This document shows positions 33,046 through 43,050 of a DNA stretch of 47,013 nucleotides, in pieces. Origin of the DNA: Aquamicrobium zhengzhouense (GTDB taxonomy: Bacteria; Pseudomonadota; Alphaproteobacteria; Rhizobiales; Rhizobiaceae); assembly GCF_016124105.1 (NCBI RefSeq), contig NZ_JADGMQ010000024.1, forward strand, positions 1-47,013, read 5' to 3'. Position numbers and translations under genes: made by a program. The notes under the pieces are model-generated. The model saw only the letters and a program-made list of their open reading frames with translations, ran no database searches and was not told where the DNA came from. Position 1 is the first letter of the stretch. The number at the start of each line of letters is the position of its first letter.

Positions 33046-34329
33046 TTGGCCTGGATCCTTTTCGCTGCCTTCGTCGTGCTTCTGGCGCTGGGCTTTCCCA
33101 TCGCCTTCGTGCTGGCGATCTCGGCCTTCATCGCCGTCGTTTTTGGCAGCAACTATCCCTATCTCGTCGTCGTCAAGGAGATGTTCTCCGGCCTCGATTC
33201 CTTCCCGCTGATGGCGGTGCCGTTCTTCATCCTCGCCGCCGAGTTGATGACCGGCGGGGCGATGACCTACGTGCTCTTACGCTTTGCCTCGCAGTTCGTC
33301 GGCCATCTGCGCGGCGGGCTTGGCTATGCCAATGTCATCTCGTCATCGCTGTTTTCCGGCATTTCCGGCTCCGCGCTGGCGGATGCGGCTGGCCCCGGCG
33401 CGATGATGGTCCGGATGATGGAAAAGAGCGGCTACGACAAATCCTATGCCGGGGCGCTGACGGCATCCGCTGCCGTGCTCGGCCCGATCATCCCGCCGTC
33501 GATCATCATGATCGTCTATGCGCTGCAGGTCGAGGAAGTGTCGGTCGGGGCGCTGTTTGTCGCCGGCATGGTGCCCGGCGTCATCATCGCCATCGCGCTC
33601 TGCATCGCCAATTTTTACGTCTCGCGCGTTCGCAACTATCGCGGTGGCGACCCACGGCCGCCGGCTGCGGAAATGCTGCGCACAACAGTTCAGGCACTCC
33701 CAGCGCTGCTGTTGATCGTGATCATCATCGGCGGCATTCGCTTTGGCGTCTTCACGCCGACGGAAGCCTCGGTTGTGGCGATCTTCTATGCGCTCGCCTG
33801 CGGCATGTTCCTCTACCGCTCGCTGAAGCTGAAGGACCTTCCCGCGATCATCCTGCGTGCAGCGCTGATCTCGATTGCGGTTCTGTTGATCCTTGCAGCA
33901 GCGCGCGCCTTTGCCTGGGTGCTGATCATCGAAGGCGTACCGCAGCGGCTTGCTGAAACGATCATCGCCTGGAACCTCAGCCCGATCGTCTTCCTTCTCG
34001 CCGTCAACGTTCTTCTGCTCGTCTTCGGCCTGTTCATGGACCCGCTTCCGGGCGTGATGGTGCTGGTGCCGATCCTTGCGCCCATCGCCCATTCGCTCGG
34101 GATCGATCCGATCCACTTTGCGATGATCGTGATCCTCAACCTGACGATTGGCCTCGTCACGCCACCTGTCGGGGCGCTGCTCTTTGTCGTCTCATCAACG
34201 GTGAAGCTGCGAGTGAGCGAGATCATCCGCGAGATGCCGCCATTCCTGATCGCGCATCTGACGGTTTTGATGTTGCTGACCTTCATTCCATCGCTGTCGA
34301 CCTGGCTGCCGAGGATAAGCGGGTTCTAG
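33046..34329 (+). CDS. dctM: TRAP transporter large permease (DctM family)
   Basis: A 427-residue, about 12-helix permease. Family landmarks are LDSFPLMAVPFFILAAELM, LFSGISGSALADAAGPG, ILGPIIPPSI-type sequence (LGPIIPPSIIMIVYA) and the C-terminal LNLTIGLVTPPVGALL. It carries the sodium-coupled substrate path. The start is a TTG at 33046 with TTGGAGT upstream; no better start exists. Its stop codon shares the bases CTAG with the stop of the convergent tadD-like gene, so there is no intergenic space. Confidence 0.93.
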   Translation: MAWILFAAFVVLLALGFPIAFVLAISAFIAVVFGSNYPYLVVVKEMFSGLDSFPLMAVPFFILAAELMTGGAMTYVLLRFASQFVGHLRGGLGYANVISSSLFSGISGSALADAAGPGAMMVRMMEKSGYDKSYAGALTASAAVLGPIIPPSIIMIVYALQVEEVSVGALFVAGMVPGVIIAIALCIANFYVSRVRNYRGGDPRPPAAEMLRTTVQALPALLLIVIIIGGIRFGVFTPTEASVVAIFYALACGMFLYRSLKLKDLPAIILRAALISIAVLLILAAARAFAWVLIIEGVPQRLAETIIAWNLSPIVFLLAVNVLLLVFGLFMDPLPGVMVLVPILAPIAHSLGIDPIHFAMIVILNLTIGLVTPPVGALLFVVSSTVKLRVSEIIREMPPFLIAHLTVLMLLTFIPSLSTWLPRISGF

Positions 34330-35141
34330 TTCCGCTTGCGCTCTTCTTCGCGCAGATCGTTCCACGCGTTCTGCTGCGAAAGCATGGTGCGCAGATAGGC
34401 AACATTGGCTTGGGCCTGCTGCGGGGCAAGTTCGCGTGAAGCGATCTCCTCGGCTTCCTTGAAGCGGCCCTGCAGGCCCACGACGAGCGCAAGGTTCTGG
34501 CGCACGCGGCTGTCGGCACCTGGTGCCTGCGCTGCCTGCCTCATATGCGTCTCAGCCGATTTCAGATCGCCTTCGAGCACATAGGACATGCCGAGATTGG
34601 ACAGGATCGAGGCTTCGCCTGGCTTCAGTTCAAGCGCCCGCGAATAAAGACGGCGCGCATCACCCGACTTGCCGAGCTGGTCGAGGATCGCAGCTTCTGC
34701 GGACATCAGCTTCCAGTCGGGATATTCCGGCGTCTGGGCACGGCGCACCGCATCAAGCGCCGGCTCAAGCTCGCCTGCGGCAGCAAGCGCCTTGCCATAT
34801 GCGGCAAGTACCTGCCGGTCGGCCGGGTAGTCGATGGCCAGCTTGCGCATGACAGCGAGCGACTGGTCCGGTCGGCCGCTCATCTGCAGCACCGAGGCGT
34901 AGCGCATCGCCGTTGCTGCGTCTTTCGGATTGCGAGAATAGGATTTTCCAAGCGTCTCGACGGTGGCCGCAAGCTGCTGCGCCGACATGGCCTCGAGCGC
35001 CTGCGGCGAGGCGCTGCGCGAGACAGATCCGGTTGTCATCTTGTCGGTAGCGCAACCGGCGAGGCAGATTGCAAGCGCCAGGGTGCCAAGAACAGCCCCA
35101 CTGCGTTTCCCCGTTGCCTTCCTGGCGCGGTTGGTGAACAT
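34326..35141 (-). CDS. TadD-like tetratricopeptide lipoprotein
   Basis: A 271-residue protein with a lipoprotein signal (LAICLAGC, lipid-anchored Cys30) and TPR helices from about residue 55 to 250 (SGDARRLYSRALELKPGEASILSNLGMSY is a textbook repeat). It resembles TadD, the outer-membrane-associated TPR protein of Flp/Tad pilus assembly, and in rhizobia a gene of this kind often stands between the tad cluster and an M17 aminopeptidase. Here the aminopeptidase is present, but the other tad genes are absent on the left, their expected side, which is occupied by the TRAP operon. A general cell-envelope TPR lipoprotein remains possible. Confidence 0.75.
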   Translation of the reverse strand: MFTNRARKATGKRSGAVLGTLALAICLAGCATDKMTTGSVSRSASPQALEAMSAQQLAATVETLGKSYSRNPKDAATAMRYASVLQMSGRPDQSLAVMRKLAIDYPADRQVLAAYGKALAAAGELEPALDAVRRAQTPEYPDWKLMSAEAAILDQLGKSGDARRLYSRALELKPGEASILSNLGMSYVLEGDLKSAETHMRQAAQAPGADSRVRQNLALVVGLQGRFKEAEEIASRELAPQQAQANVAYLRTMLSQQNAWNDLREEERKRN

Positions 35142-35207
35142 CGGCGCTAAACCTCCCCCTGCCCGACGATGACTTTCCAGTCACGATCGAGGATCAGCAA
35201 TAATCTG

Positions 35208-35228
35208 TTAACGCTAACGGAACGTTAA
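35208..35228. promoter_or_regulatory. Inverted repeat in the tadD/pepA divergent promoter
   Basis: TTAACG - 9 bases - CGTTAA lies between the two divergent genes, 16 bases before the aminopeptidase start. The spacing does not fit the CtrA box (TTAA-N7-TTAA). It may be an operator for an unidentified regulator. Confidence 0.3.
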
Positions 35229-35244
35229 AAGGATCAATCCAGCC

Positions 35245-36624
35245 ATGCCGCTGACACTGACTGAGAAGGCAAATTCTGCTTCCCTCCCGGTTCATCTCGT
35301 CACCAGGGAAAGCTTCGCAGCGCTGGAAATCGCTCCAGCCGCGCGCGCCTGGGCGGAGGCGAACCGCTTTTCCGGTGCAGCTGGCCAGTTCCTGCTGTTG
35401 CCTGGCAAAGAGGGCGCGCCGGTCGGAGCTTTGTTTGGTGTGGCGGAAAATTCTACCGGTTTCGCTCCACTGGCGACCGGATCATTAGCCCGCCATCTTC
35501 CGTCCGGTGCATGGCATTTTGCGCAAACGCCTGAGGCGCCAGAACTTGCCACCCTTGGCATTCTCCTCGGCAGCTATTCTTTCAGTCGCTATCGCAAGAG
35601 CGATGAGCGCGAGATCGAGTTTGTCGCGCCAGAAACTATCGATATCGAGGCTGTCCGCCAGCAGGCGGAAGCTGCCTTCCTCGTTCGCGATCTTATCAAC
35701 ACGCCGACCAACGATCTTGGCCCGGATGAACTTGAGGCTGCTGCCCGCAACCTCGCTGAACGCCACGGTGCCAAGATCAACGTGATCACCGGCGATGCGC
35801 TGCTCGAGCAAAACTTTCCGATGATCCATGCGGTCGGCCGCGCTTCGGCCACGGCCCCCCGCCTGATCGACGTCTCCTGGGGCAGGGAAGACGCGCCAAA
35901 GGTAACGCTCGTCGGCAAGGGCGTCTGCTTCGACACTGGCGGTCTCGACATCAAGCCGGCATCCAGCATGCTCTTGATGAAGAAAGACATGGGCGGCGCT
36001 GCCAATGTGCTCGGCCTTGCCTCGATGCTGATGGCGGCGAACGCCAATATCCGCCTGCGCGTCCTGATCCCGGCAGTCGAGAATTCCATTTCAGCCAATG
36101 CCTTCCGTCCCGGCGACGTTCTCCAGAGCCGCAAGGGCCTGACCGTCGAAATCGGCAACACCGATGCAGAAGGTCGCCTGGTCCTCGCCGACGCGCTGGC
36201 GCTTGCGGATGAGGAAAAGCCCGAGATCCTGATCGACATGGCCACGCTGACAGGCGCGGCACGTGTGGCGCTCGGGCCCGACCTGCCACCATTCTTTACC
36301 GATGATGATGAGTTTGCCGGTGCACTTGCGAGCGCGTCGGATGCGGTGGCAGATCCGATCTGGCGTCTGCCGCTCTGGTCGAATTACGACGCCAAGCTCT
36401 CCTCGAAGGTTGCCGACATCAACAACGTCACGACGGACGGCATGGCGGGTGCCGTGACAGCAGCACTCTTCCTTCGTCGTTTTGTCGGGAACGCGCAAAG
36501 CTGGGCGCATTTTGACGTGTTCGGCTGGTCGCCGGTGGATCGTCCGCATTGCCCCATCGGCGGCGAAGCGCAAGCCATCCGCGCAATATTTGACGTCGTC
36601 AGCAAACGATATGGAGTGCGCTGA
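35245..36624 (+). CDS. Leucyl aminopeptidase family protein (M17)
   Basis: A 459-residue M17 metallopeptidase. The C-terminal catalytic domain has the zinc-binding and catalytic segments VGKGVCFDTGGLDIK (near residue 225), MKKDMGGA and NTDAEGRLVLADAL (from 305). The N-terminal domain is shorter and less conserved, as in the PepB/LAP-like branch of Alphaproteobacteria. It releases N-terminal amino acids from cytosolic peptides. It is transcribed alone, divergent from the tadD-like gene. A 7-bp hairpin spans its stop codon, and the cobalamin riboswitch begins about 40 bases later. Confidence 0.93.
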   Translation: MPLTLTEKANSASLPVHLVTRESFAALEIAPAARAWAEANRFSGAAGQFLLLPGKEGAPVGALFGVAENSTGFAPLATGSLARHLPSGAWHFAQTPEAPELATLGILLGSYSFSRYRKSDEREIEFVAPETIDIEAVRQQAEAAFLVRDLINTPTNDLGPDELEAAARNLAERHGAKINVITGDALLEQNFPMIHAVGRASATAPRLIDVSWGREDAPKVTLVGKGVCFDTGGLDIKPASSMLLMKKDMGGAANVLGLASMLMAANANIRLRVLIPAVENSISANAFRPGDVLQSRKGLTVEIGNTDAEGRLVLADALALADEEKPEILIDMATLTGAARVALGPDLPPFFTDDDEFAGALASASDAVADPIWRLPLWSNYDAKLSSKVADINNVTTDGMAGAVTAALFLRRFVGNAQSWAHFDVFGWSPVDRPHCPIGGEAQAIRAIFDVVSKRYGVR

Positions 36625-36631
36625 GCACTCC
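36613..36631 (+). other. Hairpin spanning the aminopeptidase stop codon
   Basis: GGAGTGC - GCTGA - GCACTCC forms a perfect 7-bp stem with the TGA stop inside the loop. No T-run follows. It may mark the 3' end of the aminopeptidase transcript. Confidence 0.35.
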
Positions 36632-36664
36632 AGATTGACGCCCCCAAGTACAGCAGCTAAGTAT

Positions 36665-36850
36665 TCGGATGGAACAGGTTCCGCCCTCGGGTGGATGAAA
36701 ATGGGAACACGGTGAGATCGTTTTTTTGATCAAGGCCGTGGCTGCCCCCGCAACTGTAACCGTTGAGCTTTCTTCCTGATGCCACTGGCGTTTTGCCGGG
36801 AAGGCGGAAGTAGAGCGACGACACGGAAGCCAGGAGACCTGCCAGTTCCG
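36665..36850 (+). ncRNA. Cobalamin (B12) riboswitch
   Basis: Conserved blocks occur in the right order: GGTGGATGAAAATGGGAACACGGTGAG, then GGCTGCCCCCGCAACTGTAA (the B12 box core), GCCACTGGC, GGGAAGGC and GCCAGGAGACCTGCC. This is the adenosylcobalamin riboswitch that turns off B12 uptake genes when the coenzyme is plentiful. It is followed by btuB, btuF, btuC and btuD. The ends are approximate. Confidence 0.95.
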
Positions 36851-36861
36851 GTCACCCATGT

Positions 36862-36882
36862 CTCGATGCGGGGTGCATCGAG
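36862..36882 (+). promoter_or_regulatory. Hairpin downstream of the riboswitch
   Basis: CTCGATGC - GGGGT - GCATCGAG is a perfect 8-bp stem directly after the aptamer. It may be part of the switching expression platform. Confidence 0.45.
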
Positions 36883-36953
36883 GCGCGGTCGTCCGTCGCG
36901 GTGACATTCGATGAATGTGCTGCATGCCGAAATTCGGCAGGGATGACCTATGG

Positions 36954-36976
36954 CGCGGAAGACGCCGCGTGTTTTT
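36954..36976 (+). terminator. Likely riboswitch-controlled terminator before btuB
   Basis: CGCGG - AAGACG - CCGCG followed by TGTTTTT lies about 65 bases before the btuB start. Position and T-run suggest an intrinsic terminator used when B12 is bound; the stem is short. Confidence 0.5.
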
Positions 36977-37040
36977 CAGTGTGCAGCCTCAGATGTAACC
37001 ACCGTTCGGCTTGGCCGATCGGTTTGATGTGGGGACTGCA

Positions 37041-38903
37041 ATGAAAACGCCGCTGCTGGCTGCGAGCGCAATTACACTCATCCTGTCCGGGGCAGCTCAT
37101 GCCCAGGACAATCCCGCAAATGACGACGTGCTCGTGCTCGACACCATCATGGTCACGACGCCGCTGCGCCGCGAAACCTCGCTCATTCGCAGCACCTCGT
37201 CTGTCTCCGTCCTGACCGCACAGGACATTGAACGGTCGGCGGCATCGGATTTGCCCTCGCTGCTGCGCACGGTTGCGGGCATCTCGACCAATGGCGGTAT
37301 GGGATCGCGCGCGGGGGTATCGATCCGCGGCGCAAAATCCAGCCAGACCCTGATCCTCATCAACGGCGTCAACATCAAATCCGCGACTGCCGGCGAAGGC
37401 TCGGTGTTCAACATCCCGCTCGATTCCATCGAGCGCATTGAGGTGGCCAAGGGTGCCCATTCGGCACAATACGGCTCGGACGCCATTGGCGGCGTGATAA
37501 ACATCATCACCAAGTCCGGCGCCAATTGCGGCGAGGATATCTGCACGACACTGACCACCGGCATCAGCCACCCATGGGGCGGCCATGTCGGACTGCGTCT
37601 TGACGGCACCACGCAAGACGGCACGACCTTCTCGCTCGGCGGCCGGGTGATCGGCACGCGCGGATATAATTTCACGACCCCTGACAATGTGGCGACTTAT
37701 GAGCCGGATGACGATGGCTTCCTGCAGGGCTCGCTCGATTTCCGGTTCGACAAGGAGTTGGGCTGGGGCGCTATTTACGGTGCCGGAACCTACGCCCGTG
37801 CCCGGACCGAATATGACGATGCCGGCATGTGGGGCGGCGATGCCGCTGACAACGACCTCTTCTCCGGCAAGCTCGGCGCGCGCATCGACCATAATGAAGA
37901 TTGGTCATCGACAATCGAGTTTTCCGGCACGCTCGATGCGCAGACGAATTTCCGCAAGGAAATTGGCTATGAAGACCAGTTCGACTCCCGTCGCCTCGGC
38001 GTCCTTGCCTCGACCGAAAAGACATTCCGGATCGGGGAAGCTGCCCATACAATTGTTCTGGGCGGCGAGTTCATCCGCGAGAGCGTCGATTCTTCAATCG
38101 CGTATGAAGTGACCTCACGCGATCTTGCTGCAGGTTTCGTGCAGAACTCATTCGAACTCGGCGCGCTGACCGTTGATGCGGGTCTGCGTTATGACCACAA
38201 CGAGCAGTTCGGTGACGCGACGACCTACAATATCGGCAGCAGCTACGAGCTGGTTCCGGGGCTTGTCGCCCGCGCGTCCTACGGCACCGGCTTCCGCGCT
38301 CCGACCTTCAATGATCTTTACTATCCGGGATGGTCGAACCCGGACTTGCAACCCGAAGAATCCAGGACCTTTGAAGTCGGCTTGCGCTGGCAGCCGACCA
38401 ACGACACCAGCTTCGACGTTGCGCTTTACCAGACCCGTCTGCGTAACTTCTTCAACCCGCTGGCAGGTGGCGGCCTGGTGAATGTCGATGCCGCACGTAT
38501 CCGTGGCGTCGAGGCAAGCATCGCCCACCGTTTCAACGAGCGCTGGCATACGGCTCTGGCTCTGGACTGGCGCGATCCAGCTGATCTGACGACGGGCCTC
38601 GACCTGCTGCGTCAGGAGCGGTTCAAGGCGAGCCTCGAACTCGGCTTCCGTCCGATCGAGCAGCTGAGCTTGAATGCGACGCTGATCTATGGCGGCAAGC
38701 GGGACGACATCGATCCGACCACCTTTATGCGGACCACCGTCCCGTCCTACACCACGCTCGATATGACCGCGATCTACGATTACGATGATCGCACGCAGTT
38801 CAAGCTCTCGGTCGAAAATCTGTTCGACAAGGACTATTCGACGAGCGCAGGCTACCGGTCTCCGGGTCGGACGATCAACGTCGACTTTACGCGGACCTTC
38901 TGA
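37041..38903 (+). CDS. btuB: TonB-dependent vitamin B12 receptor BtuB
   Basis: A 620-residue outer-membrane receptor. A signal peptide ends near AAHA-Q (residue 18). A TonB-box-like DTIMVTTPLRR leads into the plug domain (LPSLLRTVAGISTNG, SQTLILINGVNI, IERIEVAKGAHSAQYGSDAIGGVINIITK). A 22-strand-type barrel follows, ending VDFTRTF with the terminal phenylalanine expected for BamA recognition. The riboswitch upstream and the btuFCD genes downstream identify cobalamin as the substrate. The ATG at 37041 has GGGGACTGCA before it. Two cysteines in the plug (NCGEDIC) match a feature of BtuB-like receptors. Confidence 0.94.
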   Translation: MKTPLLAASAITLILSGAAHAQDNPANDDVLVLDTIMVTTPLRRETSLIRSTSSVSVLTAQDIERSAASDLPSLLRTVAGISTNGGMGSRAGVSIRGAKSSQTLILINGVNIKSATAGEGSVFNIPLDSIERIEVAKGAHSAQYGSDAIGGVINIITKSGANCGEDICTTLTTGISHPWGGHVGLRLDGTTQDGTTFSLGGRVIGTRGYNFTTPDNVATYEPDDDGFLQGSLDFRFDKELGWGAIYGAGTYARARTEYDDAGMWGGDAADNDLFSGKLGARIDHNEDWSSTIEFSGTLDAQTNFRKEIGYEDQFDSRRLGVLASTEKTFRIGEAAHTIVLGGEFIRESVDSSIAYEVTSRDLAAGFVQNSFELGALTVDAGLRYDHNEQFGDATTYNIGSSYELVPGLVARASYGTGFRAPTFNDLYYPGWSNPDLQPEESRTFEVGLRWQPTNDTSFDVALYQTRLRNFFNPLAGGGLVNVDAARIRGVEASIAHRFNERWHTALALDWRDPADLTTGLDLLRQERFKASLELGFRPIEQLSLNATLIYGGKRDDIDPTTFMRTTVPSYTTLDMTAIYDYDDRTQFKLSVENLFDKDYSTSAGYRSPGRTINVDFTRTF

Positions 38904-38905
38904 CG

Positions 38906-39742
38906 ATGAAACTTGCGGGATGGTTTTGTGCAATCGTGCTGGCGGGGGGCGCCGCTGCCGGTCCGGCTGCCGCACAACCGTCCCGCGTCGTGTCGATGAA
39001 TGTCTGCACGGACCAGATGGCGATGCTGGTCGCGGGCGAGGGGCAGCTGATTTCGGTCACCCACCTCGCCACCGATCCGCACACATCGGCAATGGTCGAG
39101 GAGGCACAGGCATTTTCCGTCAATCATGGTCTGGCCGAAGAGATCTTCCTGATGAAGCCGGACCTTGTCCTCGCCGGCACCTACACCTCGCGGGCATCGG
39201 CTGATCTTCTTCGGAGCCTTGGCATTCGCGTAGAGATGTTCGACCCCGTCGACAATTTCGGCGAGGTTCGCGAGCAGCTTTTGCGCATCGGTGAAGTGTT
39301 GGGGCGCAAGGACCGGGCTGCGGCGATCGTCGCCGAACTTGATGAGGGCTTGCGCGAATACACGACCGATATGAGCGGGATCACCGCGCTGGGCTGGTCC
39401 TCCAACAGCTACGCGACAGGTGGAGGTACCTTCACCGACGCAGTCATGAAGGCGGCCGGGCTCACCAACATTGCCGCGCGTGAAGGCATCCAGGGGGGTG
39501 CGCGCGTCCCGCTCGAAACGCTTCTGGCGCAAAAGCCGGATCTGATCGTCACCGGCAGTACCTCATATGAACGTCCGGCAATGGCGCAGGACAATTTTGC
39601 CCATCCCGCCTTCAGAGCCTACGTTTCGGACGGAAAACAGGTGTCCGTTCCCGATCAATATTGGGTATGCGGCGCTCCTTTCACGCTTGAGGCCGTCCGC
39701 ATATTGCAAATGGCTGCGAAGGCGCGCGGAGCGGCGAATTGA
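38906..39742 (+). CDS. btuF: Cobalamin ABC transporter substrate-binding protein BtuF
   Basis: A 278-residue helical-backbone (cluster A) binding protein of the BtuF/FhuD type with a signal peptide (cleavage near AAAQP, about residue 24). RVVSMNVCTDQMAMLVA and LMKPDLVLAGTYTS are family motifs. GWSSNSYATGGGTFTDAVMKAAGLTN is the region that in BtuF touches the permease. It carries B12 across the periplasm from BtuB to BtuCD. It starts 2 bases after btuB and its stop overlaps the btuC TTG start. Confidence 0.9.
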   Translation: MKLAGWFCAIVLAGGAAAGPAAAQPSRVVSMNVCTDQMAMLVAGEGQLISVTHLATDPHTSAMVEEAQAFSVNHGLAEEIFLMKPDLVLAGTYTSRASADLLRSLGIRVEMFDPVDNFGEVREQLLRIGEVLGRKDRAAAIVAELDEGLREYTTDMSGITALGWSSNSYATGGGTFTDAVMKAAGLTNIAAREGIQGGARVPLETLLAQKPDLIVTGSTSYERPAMAQDNFAHPAFRAYVSDGKQVSVPDQYWVCGAPFTLEAVRILQMAAKARGAAN

Positions 39743-40740
39743 ACGAGGCTTTGCGTTACAAGCTGGTTCTCGCAGTCTTAAGCATCGGCGTGTTCGCGCT
39801 GTTCCTCGTCTCGCTTGCCACGGGACCGGCTGCAATTGGTTTCGCGGATTCGATGCGCGCACTCTTTTCGAGTGACGCCTACGAGATCGGACTGATCATG
39901 CGTGAGATCCGACTGCCGCGCGCCATCCTCGGGCTGATGGTCGGCGCGACGCTTGGCCTGTCCGGGGCGGTGCTCCAGGGCTATCTGCGCAATCCGCTGG
40001 CGGAGCCTGGTCTCCTTGGCATCAGCGCATCGGCCTCGCTCGGCGCGGTGCTGACGATTTACACCGGCGTGTCGCTCGCCTTCCCCCTTGCTTTGCCGAT
40101 GGCAGCGCTTGCTGGCGCCGGCATCGCCGTCCTCGTGGTCAGGGCAATGGCCGGCGGCGCGGGCGGGACACTGTCGATCATTCTCGCTGGCATTGCGCTC
40201 TCGGCATTTGCTGGCGCGATGACCTCGCTGGCGCTCAACCTCTCGCCCAACCCGTTCGCGGCCATGGAAATCGTCTTCTGGATGCTGGGGTCGCTCACGG
40301 ACCGCTCGATGGTCCATGTCTGGCTTGCCGCGCCTTTCATGCTGCTTGGCTGGGTGATGCTGGCTTTGACTGCTCGCGCGCTCGACGCGCTCACGCTTGG
40401 CGTCAGCGCAGCGTCGAGCCTTGGCGTTGATCTTCGGCGAACCCAGTTTCTTGCCGTCGGCGGGACTGCAGCGTCGGTCGGCGCCGCAACAGCGGTCGCT
40501 GGCGCAATCGGTTTCATCGGGCTTATCGTTCCCCACATTCTGCGCCCGCTTGTCGGCAGCATGCCGTCCCGCCTCCTGCCGGCGAGTGCGCTTGGCGGTG
40601 CGGCGATGCTGCTTGCAGCCGACATTCTTGTCCGGCTGATCGCGCCGGAGCGTGATTTGAAGCTCGGCGTCCTGACTGCGATGGTCGGAGCCCCGTTCTT
40701 CCTGTGGCTGATCTGGCGCTCGCGGAGGACAATGGTGTGA
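39739..40740 (+). CDS. btuC: Cobalamin ABC transporter permease BtuC
   Basis: A 333-residue FecCD/BtuC family permease with about ten membrane helices. Landmarks are IRLPRAILGLMVGATLGLSGAVLQGYLRNPLAEPGLLGIS and, near the C-terminus, GAIGFIGLIVPHILRPLVGS, which contains the coupling helix that contacts the ATPase. It starts at a TTG that overlaps the btuF stop (TTGA), preceded by GGAG. It is read into btuD with overlap, so BtuF, BtuC and BtuD are probably made in proportion. Confidence 0.93.
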   Translation: MNEALRYKLVLAVLSIGVFALFLVSLATGPAAIGFADSMRALFSSDAYEIGLIMREIRLPRAILGLMVGATLGLSGAVLQGYLRNPLAEPGLLGISASASLGAVLTIYTGVSLAFPLALPMAALAGAGIAVLVVRAMAGGAGGTLSIILAGIALSAFAGAMTSLALNLSPNPFAAMEIVFWMLGSLTDRSMVHVWLAAPFMLLGWVMLALTARALDALTLGVSAASSLGVDLRRTQFLAVGGTAASVGAATAVAGAIGFIGLIVPHILRPLVGSMPSRLLPASALGGAAMLLAADILVRLIAPERDLKLGVLTAMVGAPFFLWLIWRSRRTMV

Positions 40741-41522
40741 CCCTGCTTGCCGTTTCGGATCTTCGTGCCAGCCTTGGCCGACGCCAGGTCCTGCGCGGTG
40801 TCTCCTTCACCGTCGAAGAGGGCGAATTTGTCGGTCTGATCGGCCCGAACGGAGCTGGCAAGACAACCTTGCTGCGCGCCATTCTCGGCCTCAGCCCTTC
40901 GCAGGGCAGCGTTCAGATCGGTGGCCATGAACGCCTGAAGCCGCGCGAGCAGGCAAAGATCGTTTCCTATCTTCCGCAAGAGCGCGAGATTGCCTGGCCC
41001 GTCACTGTCGAGCGTGTCGTCGCATTGGGACGAGCGCCACATCTGCCAGGCTTTGCAGTTCCCGGCGGAGAGGACCAGGCGGCAATCCAGGCGGCTATGG
41101 CGCGCATGGAGATCGAGAGTTTTGCACAGCGCCCGGCAACGGAACTGTCGGGAGGAGAGCAGGCGCGCGTTCTGATCGCCCGGGCGCTGGCACAGGAAGC
41201 CCCGCTTCTCCTGGCGGACGAACCTGCCGCGGGGCTCGATCCGGCGCACCAGATCGCGCTGATGAAGATTTTCGCAAATCTCGCGCGCGATGGCTCGGGT
41301 GTCGTCGCCTGCCTTCACGACCTTGGCCTTGCCGCACGTTTTTGCACGCGCCTCATCATTCTCGAGGCGGGCACAATCGTTGCCGATGGTCCCCCTCGCG
41401 CCGTGCTGACGCCTGAACGCCTGCGTGACACTTACGGTGTTGCGTCCTTCCTCGGCGAGCATGAAGGCGGGCTTATCGTCCAGCCTTTCGATCTGGCGGA
41501 TCATCCCGGGCACGGGGGATGA
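40737..41522 (+). CDS. btuD: Cobalamin ABC transporter ATP-binding protein BtuD
   Basis: An ATPase of about 261 residues. Walker A is GPNGAGKT, the signature is LSGGEQARVLIARAL, Walker B and D-loop are LLADEPAAGLD, and the switch histidine lies in CLHDLGLAA. It belongs to the FepC/BtuD subfamily. The GTG at 40737 overlaps the btuC stop and has GGAGGA upstream, so it is preferred to the in-frame ATG at 40704 inside btuC. The last 20 residues form a short acidic tail (LADHPGHGG). It ends 87 bases before aroA; no terminator is evident between. Confidence 0.93.
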   Translation: MTLLAVSDLRASLGRRQVLRGVSFTVEEGEFVGLIGPNGAGKTTLLRAILGLSPSQGSVQIGGHERLKPREQAKIVSYLPQEREIAWPVTVERVVALGRAPHLPGFAVPGGEDQAAIQAAMARMEIESFAQRPATELSGGEQARVLIARALAQEAPLLLADEPAAGLDPAHQIALMKIFANLARDGSGVVACLHDLGLAARFCTRLIILEAGTIVADGPPRAVLTPERLRDTYGVASFLGEHEGGLIVQPFDLADHPGHGG

Positions 41523-42950
<1,428 letters not shown>

Positions 42951-42981
42951 GCCGCCAAGGCCGCGTCCTGCAGCCCTTGCC

Positions 42982-43002
42982 CTCTTCCCCTTGCGGGAAG
43001 GG
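42982..43002. repeat. Small palindromic element after aroA
   Basis: CCTCTTCCC - CTTGC - GGGAAGGG folds into an 8-pair hairpin 32 bases after the aroA stop. It resembles the CCTCCCC...GGGGAGG elements near the right end of the window and is probably one of a dispersed family of short palindromic repeats. It may also end aroA transcription. Confidence 0.45.
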
Positions 43003-43050
43003 ACGCTGGGCGTACACTCCGGTTCGGACATCGGATGAGGGAGTTCGTGC

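Noticed and set aside
34326-35244. CtrA box near the tadD-like gene
   Set aside because: TTAA motifs at 35208 and 35225 are 13 bases apart instead of 7 and so do not fit TTAA-N7-TTAA.
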